From: Pyrrhosoma nymphula
Taxonomy: Eukaryota; Arthropoda; Insecta; Odonata; Coenagrionidae
Direction of reading: 5' to 3'
Assembly (NCBI GenBank): GCA_963573305.1
Contig: OY754331.1
Span: forward strand, 93,053,434-93,117,433
DNA length: 64,000 bases
Shown here in pieces: positions 10,716 through 23,175 of this stretch; the first letter of the stretch is position 1, and every line of letters starts with the position of its first letter. The notes below the pieces were generated by a model. That model saw only the letters and a list, made by a program, of their open reading frames with translations. It was not told the DNA's origin and did not search any database. The position numbers were made by a program, and so were the translations under genes.

Positions 10716-13479
10716 TTAATTGACTAGTTTTATGGTGATGTCAGCTTATTTGACCGTCTTGTATTTCGATAGTTTATATGAATTGAATTCTGTAAATATT
10801 CCGTTGACCTGTGACGTGTAGCAACATCCGATTGTGTATCCATTTTCCAAGCAAAAGGACGTTCTGGAACTTCAGACTGCGAGTTGAAAACCGCGGAATT
10901 AGCCAACACTGAGGGTCTATTCTCGTTGTACGAAGGAGAGCGGTTTTCTCCCGGCCAGCGAAAACGGGGTTGCGTTCGCTTTGTGTTCTCGTTGCCCGTG
11001 ATCCCGGCTGTGATAAGTGGGCTTCGGCTTCTTCCGTGTGATTATGACGACATTCCTTTCACTTCAACAGTTTCCACGAATACGGTGCTTACGGGAGAAG
11101 CAGAAGAGTACCACAGCAAAAATATCCGGAAAGATGAGAAAGGCATATTTGTCGTTATGTTTATGCGTGATGGTATCCAGTGAAATTGTTGATAATACAT
11201 GAAAAAATTTCATTTAGAACGATCAAATATGTATGTAACGATCCTATTAGTTCAGTTACTACACACACTATCTCCTTTGGATTGATTCCTTGTCATACGA
11301 ATCGCTTTTTTTAAGTAAACAGTATGCAGAATTTCTATAAATAATATAATTTTTCCGTATGCGTACGTTGTTGTGTTCTATTAACTCAGGGTAATTTAAT
11401 TACCGAAGGCCTGTCCAACCACGAATAATTAGGTTTAATTATATAACGTAAATCTCACAAATCAAATACGCGCCTATAAGCCTTTTTTGTGTTTCACGGA
11501 ACAGTAGGGGGAATGTTATTTTCGTTTTATACATGAAATAATTTTGGTGGATAGTGGTTGCTTAAATGATACATAGGTATTTATCATTTCATCACGGCAA
11601 TGAGTCATACCTCAATGATAGGTGTTATAGTGGATGTATGAAATAATCATCTTCAAATAACATTTAAAATAATATCGGCACTATATTCTACAACTTGAAT
11701 TGTGAACCATATGGTAGGCACTGTAGAACTCTTCGCATTTGTTTTCCTTTCTGTGGCAAAGGAAATAAAATATGTTGGCAGTAAAATATTTTGGAGAAGC
11801 TGTGTATATTTCTGATTTAATGAGAAAGTAGAGCAACATAGTGGAGTGGTTAGTTTAATTGAGATTCACATGCATTTTAATGAATGAAATTTAAAATGCT
11901 GGAAGAATGGCTTAATGGCTCCTTAATTGCGACAGATCAATACAGCTTTACCATACATGAAGTGAACATGACTGTCAACTAAGCACTGCTAAGTATGCAT
12001 AACATTTTTTGGGATGTAGGTACATACAATAAGGAAGGTGCACAATTACGAGTAATTTCAATTTGGATGAGACAGATCATTCAACAGTAAATATCGACAG
12101 GGTCATGGAGTACATCACTATATTCATTTATCTTACAGCCTATAGGTACTGTTTTGACTACAAAACAGGATACATCGCAATGGCTTTATAGGGTGGTGAT
12201 AAATTATCTTGAACTGGCATGTATGAGATTCCCTAAGCTTACGACAGCTACATAATATACATAATAATGTGTATACATAATACTTAAATATTACAACAGT
12301 AAGAATACAAATTTCATCTCATTAACAAATGAGTAGAGAGCCAAACCCTTGATCAGTATATTAGTTGCAAATTTTGTTATTGAATGGTGAGTAATAATAA
12401 AATATTAGCTGATCAAGGTGCGATCAAAAGGAGAGTCATAAGTCGATACATATATAAATGCAACATTATCGTGGTTTCAAAACTCATATCTATCTCATAT
12501 CTTAAATATTAGTATAGGTATGACAAGGTACAATTTAGCATTGAACAGTTATCAACATCCATTCATTCCACGAACCCTTCCTCTCTCATATTTACCTAAC
12601 CATAAAATTTAAACGTTATTATTACAGATGCCTGAACAACGACATGTGTTTTGATGGTCAGTTACCACTCCACCTTTTCCTCTTGAAATATTTCTTTTAT
12701 TAATATACACATTTTCTTAACTCAGTTCAGCACACCACCCCCTTTCATGTCAGATGCCTATCCTTTTCCTCCCTCTTCCATCTTACCAAGCATTTCACTT
12801 CGGTAGCACCTTTCAGAACCATATTTACTCAGAACCTTATGCCGTTTATTGAAAGGTACGTAAGTACATCTATTCATTTGATCTAAGGACGTTGTATTTA
12901 AACATTTTAAAATCTTTGCATTGTTGAAAACATATCGTGCCAATTTAAAAGTCGCATAAATCAAATTCCTTTAGTCTGTATCGGCACAGGAACGGGAGAA
13001 CATAATGATGATTTATCAAATAGTTTTTTAACCTTGCCTGAATAAATTCGATTTACTTTCACTGGTACGGCTACTTCACTGAATGTCAACAAATAAAGTG
13101 TACTGTGAAAACGCCAACGATTATTATAATGGATGGCAACAAACCAAGAATTCTGAAAGAAACACAAGGAAATGTTTAAATTAGATATACATCATTCAAG
13201 TCCTGAAAAACTCGATAGATTTCAACAAATATTGAGAATGGTATACATGGTATGTCCTATGCAGTCAACTTTGGCACAAGATATGCTTCATGAGAAGGAC
13301 GACAGAAGCAACGTCACAATTAATGCATCACCGTACGACTAATGGTTATTACTAAATTATTCAATACATGAGACATGAAGGCAAATTAATTAAGCGGAAT
13401 GCCTTGGGCTCCCGTATTTATTCGGCAATTATTATTAATTCCGTTCAAAAGCCTTACATTCAACGATCATTAGATCACT
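10716..13479. other. No recognisable gene
   Basis: Mostly AT-rich. A slightly GC-richer stretch at 10880-11120 holds an open plus-strand frame that I do not recognise. Nothing else stands out. Confidence 0.5.
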
Positions 13480-13690
13480 TTAGCAGCACTGTAGCTTTTG
13501 GGAAATATTCGATCTAAACAAACTTTTGCATACGTTGAACGTTCGCTTTCTTCATCTATTCACTCTTACACAAACACACTGCAGAAAAATATAATGTTAT
13601 TTTGGAAGCACTGTAACTTTTAGGAAATTACGGCATAAACAAATGTTAGTAGAACTTGAAAGTCCGTGTTCTTCCCGGATATTCACTAAA
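13480..13690 (+). repeat. Diverged tandem duplication
   Basis: A unit near 13485-13555 (GCACTGTAGCTTTTGGGAAAT...AAACAAACTTTTG...GTTC) recurs near 13605-13675 (GCACTGTAACTTTTAGGAAAT...AAACAAATGTTAG...GTTC), about 118 bp apart, with roughly a quarter of positions changed by eye. Confidence 0.5.
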
Positions 13691-13819
13691 ACAGCAGCGG
13701 ACAGAGCAAAATATTCATCCTAAAGTATGTCTGGTAGCATAATGATGTCTACAGTCGTGTTCTAATTCACTAAAACTGAACGTATCACCTAGTACTATAA
13801 ACATCAACACTAGCCAATA

Positions 13820-14080
13820 TAAACCCGTATCAAGGCTCTTTGGCCGGGGGCACAGACCGTGAGACGAAACCGAGGTTGAAACTTATCTCACCGAGCTCGA
13901 GAATATCCCCTTGCGCCCTCATTGGTGGAGCCTAACCTAAGGGACGAGAGTTTATCCCCGCTTACATCACGGAAAGTAAACAGAATACCAAATCTCCCCG
14001 CTCGGGATATACAGGCGGGTTAGGTCAGTTTCGGCGCAGGTTTAGCGGTCGAGGATATACCCCCTCGGTAGTAAGTTTGG
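13820..14080. other. GC-richer patch, possible regulatory region
   Basis: GC content rises above its neighbours. It holds an inverted CCAAT word (CATTGGTGG near 13920) and three similar words, GAATATCCCCTTG, GGGATATACAGG and GGATATACCCCC (about 13903, 14003 and 14051). No reading frame is convincing. A promoter is possible but unproven. Confidence 0.2.
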
Positions 14081-14636
14081 TGATTAATTAAAACGCGTGC
14101 AACCATGCTTTGTGACTCATTTGATTTGTATGTACTCTAATCGTGGTTGAAAACTTTCCTTGCGACATATCTTCATTAGTCATTCCATTCTGAAATCGAC
14201 AGCCCGTCTAATGTTACGTATGATTCAATATTTCCTCAGTCAACACGGGCGGAGAAATCTTATCTCGTCAATGCAGCGGCTGGCTATTCTGGAGAAGTGC
14301 TGTTAGGGGCGGGAGGGGAGGGTTAGAATGGCTGTGGAGTGAGGGGATGAGGGCACTGGGCGGGGGATACGAAAGAGGGGTCTTGACGTGAGCAAACAAG
14401 TCTGTTGCCCAGAGAGACAGGTTCTTTTTCACCGCCTCGCCACCTCCTTCACCCTTCCTCAACCCCCTCAAACGACAAGGAAAGTCCTCCTCTCTCTCCC
14501 GTCCGCATCACAACCCAATCCATTTTTCCCTCTATACCCCTTTTGCAACACAGCGGCAGCTTCACCTTGCCATTATTTAGTGTCAATAACAAACGATGGG
14601 CGGTGCTTAAAAATGGGCCTGTATTTTCCTGTAAGG

Positions 14637-14822
14637 CAGCGGTTATCAACCTATGGGTCGCGACCCCTTTGGGGTTCGAGCGACCCTTTCACAGGGGTCG
14701 CCTGAGACCATCGGAAAACATATTTTCGATGGTCTTACGATGGATTCCATATTACCGGGGGTCGCCAAAACATGAGGAACTGTATTAAAGGGTCGCGGCA
14801 TTTGGAAGGTTGAGAACCACTG
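14637..14822 (+). mobile_element. SPIN-like hAT MITE with target-site duplication
   Basis: This 186-bp element starts CAGCGGTTATCAACCTATGG and ends AAGGTTGAGAACCACTG. The ends are inverted repeats with two mismatches in the first 16 bp. Flanks are CTGTAAGG (14629-14636) and CTGTATGG (14823-14830), an 8-bp duplication with one mismatch, as expected for hAT. The interior carries GGGTCGCGACCCC, GACCATCGGAAAACA, ACATGAGGAACTGTATTAAA and GGGTCGCGGCATT, which I recognise as SPIN (Space Invaders) sequence known from tetrapods and some invertebrates. It encodes nothing and would depend on a SPIN transposase elsewhere. Confidence 0.9.
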
Positions 14823-14830
14823 CTGTATGG

Positions 14831-15401
14831 AATAAATAATCACTGATCTCTGTAGTTATATATTGCAGAGAAAACAGGGGTTTCCCATAACTTTGCTTAC
14901 GAAGGCGTATGCATTATCGTTGGGGAACTGCCTGTGCACTAAACTCCATCTAATGGGTGAATAAAAATCTAATATTGCTGTATAATGCTCCCGCATAGGA
15001 TTATATTCCAATAATATCAGAGCTTTTACCTTGCTGCTATATTCCTGTAGGTACGAGTACTGGTAGGTACACATTTTGCGCTTTGCTATTTGTGTGTTAT
15101 ACATATAAATGAAAATAGAGTAGAATTTTAGAAGAATACAGATGATAGTTTTTGTAAAAAATGCCTGATATAAAGAAAAATATCCCTAATTAGAATAAGT
15201 AGGGGAGTTACGTTCACCTTCTTAAAAATAAAACTTTCAAAGAAAACTTTGATAGCTCCAATGAAGCAGTTGGTATTTTACATGTAATGTTCTCACGAAT
15301 TCGATATAATGAAGCTTGTGTGCAATTGATAGATAATAATATTTTATAACGATTGTGTTCTGTAAAATATAGAAATTAAAACATCATATTATAATGAAAG
15401 A
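14831..15401. other. No recognisable gene
   Basis: AT-rich, short frames only, no repeat matched within the window. Confidence 0.5.
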
Positions 15402-15515
15402 TATGGTGCTACCCTGGCGTATGATGAATATTCTCTATCGGAATTTTCACCGGGTCAGGTGTTCGGCTGTTTCCGACGTTCAATGGCTGATACTACCATT
15501 GTAATCAGGGCGGAA
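15402..15515 (+). repeat. Diverged half of a hairpin retroelement
   Basis: It reads GGTGCTACCCTGGCGTATGATG, then CACCGGGTCAGGTGTTCGGC, then CCGACGTTCAATGGC, matching the head and left arm of the hairpin elements at 26298 and 34844 with many changes. The right arm is absent. Confidence 0.55.
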
Positions 15516-17938
15516 TATGAATTGTGACTGAAAAATTGTGATGGGTCGAATCCAAAATTTATCGAAATCGAATCCTATCGAATACTGAATCTCGAATCCC
15601 GATCCTGCTTTCACCAAATTATGAATCCCGGTTTCTTTTCATTACCAATTTATAACTAAACGCATACCAAACATTTGAATCCAATTTTACATTTTCTTGT
15701 AAATTTATTAACCCGTAAGAAGCTCTAAGTTTTCTCCTGACTCAAATCTTAATTATTTATTTTTAAAATTAAACTGTATTAATTCTTCGATTAAGAAATA
15801 TAAAAAAAGCTAACTGGTTAATTTTTTCTAGGCATTGCAATGGTGCATTCTTTGTCTGTTAGGATTTTAATCTGATTATTTTTTATCAACCAAATTGCGG
15901 AAAGTAATAAAGGCCCTCTTTAAATATATCGATGCTAGAAAAGTCTAAAGGTGTTTTCCAATTAGACGTTTCAACACCTTTTCACATATATTTTAGATTT
16001 AAATTGCAGGCTTTTGCCGCTTCCTGGCTGAAATGGAAAGTTTTTTTATGTACTTCCACAGTACGTTAGTGGTTTTAGAGACGCAATCGCGGGACACAAT
16101 ATTGCCTAAAATGACGAAAATCGTGACTTTATCAACGGGATTTTCTCTTAAATGTATGCACTACCTAATTTCCCAATTCGGCGATTCCACACGGATGATC
16201 TCACAAGAATAGATACTAATGGCTCGACCATCTTCGATTCTCATGATCGCGCAAAGGAAGAGCATTATATGATTAAATATCTCTCAAAATATAAGCTCTT
16301 AATGTTAATAATTGTAAATAATTGGGCGATTTGAAATTCTAAATTTAGTGCAACATGATGCGACGAAGTTTCAAACTGTGACTCCAATTAATGTCGGATT
16401 TTGGATGTAATGATTTAATTGGGATTAGGAGATAACTAAGTCACTTTTCTTTTATTCATGACAACATAAACGTATATTCCTGTCTGTCTCTTAGCGCAGT
16501 TTCATTTTATCCAATCTTATATTTAAACTGTGTTTAGAACCGTATAACTCCTTCATTGATCGTTAGCTCAAATTACCAGGCTAAATTTTGCTGAGAATTC
16601 ATTACTCTGCTTAGAATGCATGCATTTGCGATGCAAAACCACGGCACGACGGAGCATCAAAAATGAATACGTGAAAATTGTGCAAATTCTGCAGTGTGAT
16701 AAAGCGTTTTTTTATAATGCGTTCTAAGTGAGGAGTATATTTCTCTGCAGCTCAAAACTTAGTTTTTCTAATAGAAAATGTTTCGGCCTATTGGTCGAAC
16801 ACAATAAAAACAGCAAGCATACCCAATGGTCTGCGGCGCGCGCGTCGGCTTTGAAAATTCATCGGGAAATTGTGAGGGCGGTGTGCGCATGTGGCGTGCG
16901 CCGAATTTTGAATGAAACTTTACGTGACTAATAGTCATAAAATCTCCGCTGATGTATGTATTTATGACGAAATGAATTTTCACGCAAATTATCAGCACTT
17001 TAGTAGTACAACGGTGTTGATATGATTAAATCCGAGGCGAAATTTAGATCGATTCGAGTTTACTACGAAGTAGCGATAGCGTTTCGTTGATACGCAGAAC
17101 TAGCTAATAAAAATGCAAAACGGATTCAGAAAGGGAAGATCTTGCTAAACTCAATTAGCACTTTTCGCCCACGCTACTTAAGTCCCGTGTGAAGATAATG
17201 TTCCAGTTGACGCTATTTTTCTTGACTTCAAAATGTTATTTGAGAAATTGTCCGATGGGAAAGAAGATCCATTTTGCCGCGGTTTCAAATCGCTCGTTGG
17301 GCAAATACGTCGCATATGCATTTGCGACGTCTATGCCCAATACGTTCTCGTACATAATTATTATACTGATGAATATCTAATTAATCAGACAGTTGGAAGT
17401 CCTGCGATTGTTACTGTTATGCGTGTCCGCAGTTTTATCCTTGGAATAAACGATTCGGAACGGGCGGCGGCAGCGGTGGCAATGTAGGGTTAGCGCACTG
17501 CTTCGGAGGGACCCCAGAGGGAATGACTTACTGCCGGCGCATGACTTCATCAGCACGGCCTCTCATACCTCCCCTTTCATTGCTATTAGAAAATAACGCT
17601 CTCGTGAATTTTCTTAAATTATACAAAGTAGGTCTCATTAAATATCCAACTCTCTAGGACAAAAATGTAGACTCCAATCGATTTCTAATTCAATCGCGTA
17701 TAAAAAAGTTAATCAAAGGAGGACGGACTTTGAAAAGGCATAATGAACTTTATTATTACATATTTTAATCGTGATAAAAGTTTAGCTTCACTGTGATACA
17801 CCATCGTTGTTTCACAACGTTGTTAACATGACCAAGTCGTGAAGTTGGGTGATTTTACGTTTTTATTCGATTGATAATCACTCACACCGAGCTGATGAAT
17901 GACATCGATCCAAGACATATCTACGAGGTATATCATAT
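15516..17938. other. No recognisable gene
   Basis: AT-rich with slightly GC-richer stretches at 16820-16900 and 17450-17560. Overlapping short frames at 17189-17487 match nothing known to me. Confidence 0.45.
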
Positions 17939-18047
17939 TAAAAAAAATAACGGGAATTTTCGTTTTTCTTAAAGAATATTAATTTATTAATCACTATCAG
18001 TTTTGTTCCCTTCAAAGTAATCCCCATTAGATAGGTATAATAAACAT

Positions 18048-20446
18048 CAGTGGCGTACCTAGGAATTTCCTTTGGGGAGGGGGGGACAAAAATACCGGGA
18101 GGTTTGGGGAAAACTCAAGGTTTTTTTACCTTGAAAACTCTATTTTAACGCATTTCTAAGTTTCTACAGTGAATTTTTTAACTTACGTTTAAATGACTTT
18201 CAGCATTTAAATAGCATGAATAGCAAATTTATTTTGATGTTGCTAAGAGCTTAATACTCATAGATAAATAGACTCATAGATATGTGTTCTAACTCCTTAC
18301 ACAGATTTTCTTAGGCCCGTCATCCAGTAAAAAAGCAGTGGATATGATAAGGATAAAAGTGTGCTTTTAAACTTTTGGCATGTTAGTCACGTAAACTGAA
18401 TTAAAATTTTAAATTACATGTAAAAATTCTGCATTTGTAAATTGTATTAAAAAAATATGTACACCTCGTGAACAGATTTTTCAATAAGATCTCCGATCTC
18501 TTATTATTTTGAATTTTACTCAGTTATGATGTTTGAATATTTCCTTTTTGTGAGCTCATCCCAGTATATAAATTATTAAATAATTATATTGGTCTAGGCC
18601 TTTACTACCTGTACTCTTTGGACAGAATGAAAAACTGCGACAATAAATATATAGCTATAGTACATACATACAAAAGTGATACAGGTAGGTAGTATATTTC
18701 ATTCAAAATGAATACCAGTACGAAATGAAACTGAAAAATTAGGTTGTCTCAATAAAAAATCCAAACTGATAATGTTTAAAGTTGAATTCGCCTTGATTTT
18801 TTTGTAATTTCATCAAGGATTTCTTCAGGCGAAACTAAAGTATCTTCATGTACATACAGCAAAGATGACCCATTTAGCCCGGTTTCACCAGTTATGCTTC
18901 TTAAATAATTCTTCAAATAACTCAGAATGGAGAAGGATATTCAGCAATGCCAAGATGTCACTAGTAAAGTTGCCATTATTAGTCTAAATGTTTGCCCAGA
19001 AGGGTCTCACATAAGCTACTGGGATCTTATCGCAGTAGCTCAAAGCTTCAATATCATAGTTTTCTAATGGATTTCTTCTGTTTCTTAAACGATTCTTCTC
19101 TCTCAAACTGTAATTTCTTCAATCTTTGGTGCCAAATTTTCATCTCCCCATTTAACTTGCAGCTTTTTATGGCATCTGTTGCATTTTCATAAATTGTACA
19201 AAGCTTTAATTGCTAAAAAAACGTTTACTTTTTTCCATGCAGCAAAATCTTAAATGAAGAGAGACTTTATTTGTGAGAGAGGAACCGTTAATTTAATTGA
19301 GTAATAAAATAGCCTATGAACGGAGTGAAAGAAGCTCTTCTAAAATATGTCTCTGGAGTGTCGTGATGTGAAGTATCCCGTTCTGTTTGGCGGTTAAACA
19401 TTCTTGGACCTTTGATCGGGATATATGGTATCAATGATCCCAAATATTCCTGAAAACTCTGCCTCAGCGTTGTCCCTGATTTATTTTTGGATTTCATTAA
19501 CGGTTTGTTCAGCGTAAGTGACAGAAATGGACAAATCAATTTTCTCACTCTTAAGTATTTAGTTAGAGGCAAAAACGCATGAAAATACTTTATTTACTAT
19601 AAATAAGGCAAAGAGAAAATCACATTTGGAAATGGCAGAGTTAATCAAATTTGCGTTAGTTGTTAGAGCAAACAAGCCAATCTCTGTTTTTGAGCCAACT
19701 ATACTGGAACTTCAATTTGCGTTTTTCGAACTCTGTGGAGGGGAATCGAAAATATTCATCAGGTGTCCAGGCTCTTTTTAACTAATTTTCTCTTGCATCA
19801 GCATTCATCTGAAAAAAATACCTGTTTTTAATTGCACTAAAACAGAAAAACTTTTATTTTAAAGAAAGTGCGGTCACATCACACAGAGGGTCAGAATAGG
19901 AATACGGGTGAGAATAAATACGGGTGAGAATAGGGCACTTTTTGGGGCAATCCAACGCTTTTAAGCTCCCAAAAATTTTATGCCCCAAGATTAGGTTTCT
20001 GTTTTATCGGGGAAGAGAAGGGTAAAGGGAAGGGGAGGGAAGATGATTTACACTTCTTTTCCATTGCACTGAAAGATGTTACCTTGCAACTAAACTCTCA
20101 GCCCGCCGAACGAAAAAACTACAAGACAGCAGATAGCGCACCGCCTGTGCCCATTGCATGCGCGGACCGCGGTACCGGGTCAGTCCAAGATATCTACGAA
20201 GGGGAGTTAAGTTACAGGTTCGTAAGCTCAACTGCATTAACATTGAAAACTAATATTATTCTGGACGTGTACTAAGAATGGTAGATACGTATGTACCTGC
20301 AGTAATCTGTTGGTGTTATGACTTTGAATCTTTCTTATTTTCAACGTAATTATGGACTATAAATCCTTTTACACGTTGTGCTAATTTATTTTTTGTTCTG
20401 GGGGGACCGGTCTCGTTCATAACACCCCCCCGTAAATACGCCCCTG
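18048..20446 (-). mobile_element. hAT (Zaphod-like) element, inactive
   Basis: It begins CAGTGGCGTACCTAGG at 18048 and ends with the inverse of CAGGGGCGTATTTACG at 20446 (12 of 16 bases match). Flanks are ATAAACAT (18040-18047) and ATAAACTT (20447-20454), an 8-bp target duplication with one mismatch. A broken hAT transposase lies inside on the minus strand. The insertion point is within the mariner transposase C-terminus, so the hAT is the younger of the two. Confidence 0.85.
18775..19572 (-). pseudogene. hAT transposase C-terminal half, broken
   Basis: An open piece at 19288-19572 ends FNRQTERDTSHHDTPETYF then FIGYFITQLN, like the zinc-finger/hAT transposases of the Zaphod group (often annotated as 52 kDa repressor-like). 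Downstream in shifted frames come FERRRIV, IEALSYCDKIPVAYVRPFWA and, at about 18775-18900, SITGETGLNGSSLLYVHEDT followed by a basic end. The last piece is the hAT C-terminal dimerisation region (ERLNGLALLHIHRD-type motif). Several frameshifts and stops make it non-functional. The N-terminal zinc finger is not seen. Confidence 0.7.
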
Positions 20447-20880
20447 ATAAACTTGTGCCTGCGGTTTTTCCAATCTTGGAAGCTCTTCTGGAACTCACTT
20501 TTCGGTATAGAGTTGAACTCCTTCAGCGATTCTGTTTTATCTCATCAACGGAGGCAAAACGTTGTCCTTTCATGGTTCTCTTCAGCCTCGGGAGTAGAAA
20601 TAAGTCACAGGGGGGCATGTCCGGCGAATACGGTGGCTGAGGCAAAAAAGCGGTTTGTTTTTTTTTTTACCAAAAACACACAATTAAGCAGTTAGGTATG
20701 AGCGGGAGCATTATCGTGGTGCAATATCCACGAGTTGTTTTGCCACAATTCTGGGCGTTTTCGTCGGATTTCTTCACGCAAACGGCGCATAACTTCCTCG
20801 TAGTATTCCTTATTGACCGTACGACCATGTGGCAGGAACTCGGAATTATTGAAAATCGGAATTATGAAGCCCGCGAAATT
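20447..20880 (-). pseudogene. Mariner transposase C-terminal half, broken
   Basis: Translation of the minus strand gives EFLPHGRTVNKEYYEEVMRR, RPELWQNNSWILHHDNAPAH (second catalytic Asp in HHDN), then after a stop and frame change PQPPYSPDMPPCDLFLLP (third catalytic Asp in PPCD), RFASVDEIKQ and a diverged C-terminal end. After the hAT insertion the last residues, YLSNGDYFEGNK, are at 17990-18040. Mariner transposases are about 345 residues; roughly the first 150, with the DNA-binding domain and first catalytic Asp, are absent. Neither an active enzyme nor a complete frame remains. Confidence 0.85.
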
Positions 20881-21340
20881 TAAAAATTCCCGTTATTTTT
20901 TTATCACCTCTCGTATTTCATTTAAATGGCATATAAATTATCTTTCCAACTGTGTAATATCATGTTACCGTACCCTACCAATCAGTGTTGATGTGGAACA
21001 AGTCCAAGTCCAGGGTTATACAATTTTGACGGCGTTAGTACCTAACTATGCAAGCAGTGCCACTGCCTCTATTTATTCCCCCCACCCTCTTATGCAGCCC
21101 CGCCTCCATAAGTGAGGAGGTAAAATAACAAATTTACTATTTTAATAATTATTACACCAGAATGATGACTCATCTGAATATGCATGAACATAAAAGGAAA
21201 CATAGGAAAGCGTTATTTTGGAAACCTTACAGAATATATTTTGCGCTATAACCATGCTGGAGAGATCACTATATCCTCATTAAGAGACACTATCTTCTCT
21301 CTCCCTTAGCCAATTTCCTCCTATGGTCTCAAATAATGAA

Positions 21341-22225
21341 GATAGTTTGAGCGATAAATCACTTCGCCTAGAATTTGATGAACCTGTTTTATACGAGTAT
21401 AGGATAAACCAAACCAAAGGAAAAACCAAAAATACAACCTGTTTTATATAGGATACATTACGGCTGTGCGCTCCAGAGGGAGGAAAATTTAAAAAATTAT
21501 GAATTTAATCCACCTAGATTTTATAAAAAAACTAACAGCGTGAAGTTTTTATGTTTTCTCAACTATTTGTAGAAATTAATATATATTACTCACCGCAGTA
21601 AATTTTTCTAATTCGCAAAAAAACCATGGTGAAGGCATATCACCGTACGGCGTGAAAGAATGAGTCAAGTTAGAGACTTATGTGATTATATTTATTTAAT
21701 TACTGAGACTTATTGTCATATATCAGTCCCAAAAAAAAGTAAGGCTAAAAAGTACATTCTACATAAGAAGTGTGAACACAAATTATTGTATGAATGCACC
21801 TATTAATAGGTTATGTATCTCATTCAACACACTTTCAAATGAGTTAAATATAAATCTAACTAAGGAAATGTTTCGCGGACAGATCTCGTCGATGCTATCG
21901 ACATTATAAATTTGTTCAGAATTTTGAATGAAAAGTTCAGCCAGCCTAGACTGTTTTGTTAATTATTTGTATCATTATTGTATTAAGTTCTTTTGTATTA
22001 GTTTGTTATTATGATTAACTGTGAAAATAGTTTACCCTGTTATTGTGTTTCATGTTGGATGAACTTAAAATGAAATAAATAAATAAAAAAATAAAAAAAA
22101 TATAAATATATTTTTGCACCATAAATGTTACAATATCAACTTCAAATTTCTTAAAGACAAAATAAAATAAAAAAATTCGAATATGGTCTCCATTATGACT
22201 AGGGAAATTTATCGCTCACATTACC
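21341..22225 (+). mobile_element. TTAA-flanked MITE, copy B
   Basis: The left end is GATAGTTTGAGCGATAAAT; the right end ATTTATCGCTCACATTACC stops at 22225 and is followed by TTAA (22226-22229). The left flank is TGAA. Interior words match copies A and C (TTACGGCTGTGCGCTC, ACCGTACGGCGTGAA, GGTCTCCATTATGACTAG). It lacks part of the left interior and carries an insertion at about 21726-22100. Confidence 0.75.
21726..22100 (+). mobile_element. Unclassified A-tailed insertion in MITE copy B
   Basis: Absent from copies A and C. About 375 bp ending in an A-rich tail (AAATAAATAAATAAAAAAAT-like) at about 22070-22100, preceded by AT-rich sequence without a frame. The A-tail suggests a retroposed 3' end of a LINE or SINE; the family is unknown. 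Confidence 0.45.
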
Positions 22226-22259
22226 TTAATATAATTATAAATTTTACATCAAAAAGAAA

Positions 22260-22690
22260 AATGGAGCCATCCTCGACTGCGCGGCCAGACCTCGATGATT
22301 GTGAGTGGCGGCGGACGGGCACAAGGGCGAACGAACCCCTCCACGAGCGAGCAACGCGCCCCTCTCTCCTCCTCTCCGCTCCTCCCGCATCCTCGCGGCC
22401 GGCGGCCCCATTCGATTACTTTTTCCATCGACAGGACGAGGGCTCCCCCGCCCTCCTTCGCCCCTTCCCGCCTCCGCCGCATTCTCGGCCTCAAACCTTC
22501 CTCGCTGCACGCTTCGATCGCCGTTCCCTCTCCTCCTCATCCTCCCCTTCACTGCCGCCCTCCCCCCGCAACCACCGCCATCCCTCCACTGTTCGAAGCG
22601 GAAGAAGAACCTCTATTGATGGATCAACGGGCCATAACATTCCGATGGCAGACAGCCCCCGTGGGATGAATCCACCGTGGTGCAAATGAT
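22260..22690. other. GC-rich island, possible promoter
   Basis: Strongly GC- and CpG-rich with pyrimidine runs on the plus strand. Long overlapping frames on both strands are due to composition (Pro/Ser/Arg-rich) and are not called as proteins. It borders MITE copy B. Confidence 0.3.
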
Positions 22691-22894
22691 TGGAAAGATT
22701 GACAAATGCGAAGAATTGAACATGCATGTTGTTTTCTCGGATGTGGTATCGAGTCAAAAGTTCAGTCATCATTCTCAGTACCGAAAATTTCAGTCTTTTA
22801 ACATTAGTTTCGCGCAACGAGCGGGTGGTTCTTCAAAAATGTCTTAAATAGAAAGCTGATCGGTTATTTGTGGGTGGCGAGCTCAAACTGCGCC

Positions 22895-23175
22895 ATTGGT
22901 TGAATAGGTAGGTTGGTTGGTAAGGAAGCGATTACTGTGGAATGAAGAAAATGTTGAGAGAGGCCCAGCGTCCGCGTCAGCCTTCTCCTAAAAGGAGGAG
23001 CCTAGGGGACCATGATTTAACGTCCCATCCGACGGATGGAGTAGGTACCCACGGCACTTGAAGTACTCATTGAACGGCATACAAGCAGGGATCGGGATTT
23101 CACTGAAAAATCGGACTTTGAACCCAGACCCTCGTAATGCGAGGCCAATACTCTAGCCACCACAGCAACCCTGAT
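22895..23175 (-). mobile_element. tRNA-derived SINE, nearly full length
   Basis: Reading the minus strand from 23175: a tRNA-like head with GGTGGCTAGAGTATTGGCC (A-box region) and GGGTTCAAAGTCC (B box, at about 23120), the internal pol III promoter. The body has GGATGGGACGTTAAATCATG (about 23010-23035) followed by GTCCCCTAGGCTCCTCC, and a tail of CCAACC/CTACC words near 22900-22920. About 280 bp. I see no clear target duplication. The GACGTTAAA body word is also found in the 5S-headed SINE at 53374. Confidence 0.7.

Larger units (their letters stand above)
17941..20901 (-). mobile_element. Mariner element, internally deleted, split by a hAT
   Basis: Inverted ends share the word AAAAAATAACGGGAATTTT: the left end lies at 17941 after TA (17939-17940), and the right end lies before TA (20902-20903), with a one-base difference in the A-run. 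TA is the mariner target. Mariner coding sequence lies on the minus strand at 20447-20880 and resumes at 17990-18047. The transposase N-terminus is missing, because the right terminal repeat joins directly to mid-protein sequence. A 2.4-kb hAT element sits between the two coding pieces. Confidence 0.8.

Noticed and set aside
22183..22689. 168-codon plus-strand frame
   Set aside because: Begins inside a MITE end and runs through a GC-rich island with Pro/Ser/Arg bias; other frames are also open there.
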